From contig CAWEAT010000015.1 in NCBI GenBank assembly GCA_963806935.1, positions 17,196 through 81,195 of the forward strand: a stretch of 64,000 nt of DNA, read 5' to 3'. The position numbers and the translations under genes are program-made. A model generated the notes under the pieces. The model searched no databases, had not been told where the DNA came from, and saw nothing but the letters and a program-made list of their open reading frames with translations. This document shows, one piece after another, positions 63,680-64,000 of this stretch; positions within the stretch are counted from its first letter, which is position 1; the number at the start of each line of letters is the position of its first letter. The DNA is from Roseiarcus sp963806935 (GTDB lineage: Bacteria > Pseudomonadota > Alphaproteobacteria > Rhizobiales > Beijerinckiaceae).

Positions 63680-64000
63680 ATGGCCGCGCTCGCCATGGTT
63701 TGCCGCGCCGCGGCATGGTGCGCCGTATTGGCGTGCGCCACGGCCAACGCGGCCGAGACGGAGCCCGTGCGCGTCGCCGCGGGGAAGCCGGTGTGCCTTA
63801 ACGCGGCCGAGACGCGCGAGCAGGTCAAGTCCCGCCATCTGATCGAGCCGTTCGCGGCGCTCAAATTCGCCGCAGCGCAGCGCAAGGCCGAGGCGCTATC
63901 GGCGAAACTCTGCCATACCGGAGACGACTTCATCTACGAGATCACCCTCTTGCATCGCGACGGGCACCTCGTGCATGTCGAGATGGAGGCGGCGACGGGC
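63680..64000 (+). CDS. Secreted PepSY-like protein, cut by window edge
   Basis: The frame is open to base 64000. From ATG 63680 it begins with a signal peptide (MAALAMVCRAAAWCAVLACA, then TANAAE), with AGAGG upstream. An earlier in-frame ATG at 63638 is possible. The mature part has EPVRVAAGKPVCLNAAETRE, RHLIEPFAALKFAAAQRKAE and DFIYEITLLHRDGHLVHVEM followed by EAATG. That ending pattern is like PepSY-type domains (Y-E-I-x-L-x-x-x-D-G). Such genes often precede a two-component system in Rhizobiales, but the rest is outside the window. Confidence 0.7.
   Translation, partial: MAALAMVCRAAAWCAVLACATANAAETEPVRVAAGKPVCLNAAETREQVKSRHLIEPFAALKFAAAQRKAEALSAKLCHTGDDFIYEITLLHRDGHLVHVEMEAATG

Overview
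The window is high-GC DNA with the gene content and order of an alphaproteobacterium of the order Hyphomicrobiales (Rhizobiales). Supporting marks are the yajC-secD pair, the lptF-lptG-lptD-pdxA-rsmA run, a heterotetrameric sarcosine oxidase operon (soxBDAG), a fused indolepyruvate ferredoxin oxidoreductase, an otsB-GH15-otsA trehalose cluster, and a protein with the PEPxxWA-CTERM tail seen in Bradyrhizobium- and Beijerinckiaceae-like genomes. Family and genus cannot be fixed from the sequence alone. The window is ordinary chromosome: no transposase, phage gene, tRNA, rRNA or CRISPR array was found.

Layout. 0-4 kb: secD start and yajC (minus), then an aquaporin, an ABC-F ATPase and a secreted protein (plus). 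4-7.4 kb: a lipid-type cluster of crotonase, 2,4-dienoyl-CoA-reductase-like SDR, zinc alcohol dehydrogenase and ICMT-like methyltransferase. 7.7-14.5 kb (minus): a GFA-family protein, an ECF sigma factor with a SnoaL-like tail, and soxGADB; a tiny pqqA gene lies divergent to soxB. Together with aquaporin and GFA, this gives the area a one-carbon/methylamine flavour. 15-26 kb: xylulokinase, methyltransferase, HTH regulator, DegP-type protease, MarR/pirin pair, HolC and PepA. 26.5-33.2 kb: LPS transport genes (LptF, LptG, LptD), then PdxA and RsmA, with no surA between lptD and pdxA. 33.5-40.3 kb: a thioesterase, a Gly/Tyr/His-rich lipoprotein, a GST-like protein with an extra C-terminal domain, and an RND efflux pair full of small indels. 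40.5-48 kb: RecG, an aldo/keto reductase and the trehalose cluster. 48-64 kb: indolepyruvate oxidoreductase, two SDRs, a second aldo/keto reductase, a broken PEP-CTERM protein, a CHAD protein, acyl-CoA synthetase, GtrA, TauE, PrpE, a truncated ybaK, a cupredoxin, a trypsin-like protease and the start of a secreted protein.

A striking general feature is the number of genes whose frame breaks by one base although the protein continues intact in the next frame (aqpZ, abcF, the 3.3 kb gene, ECF sigma, soxA, soxB, the methyltransferase at 18 kb, aldo/keto reductase, SDR, ybaK). Nine of these ten isolated shifts fit one inserted base. Two loci (RND pump, PEP-CTERM gene) carry many such indels. The simplest reading is insertion-biased sequence error, so most of these genes are probably intact in the organism.

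The most unusual non-coding feature is a family of roughly 22-base repeats with core GGAAGGAAAACAAAG, present as two five-copy arrays about 10 kb apart, each in the gap between two convergent genes.
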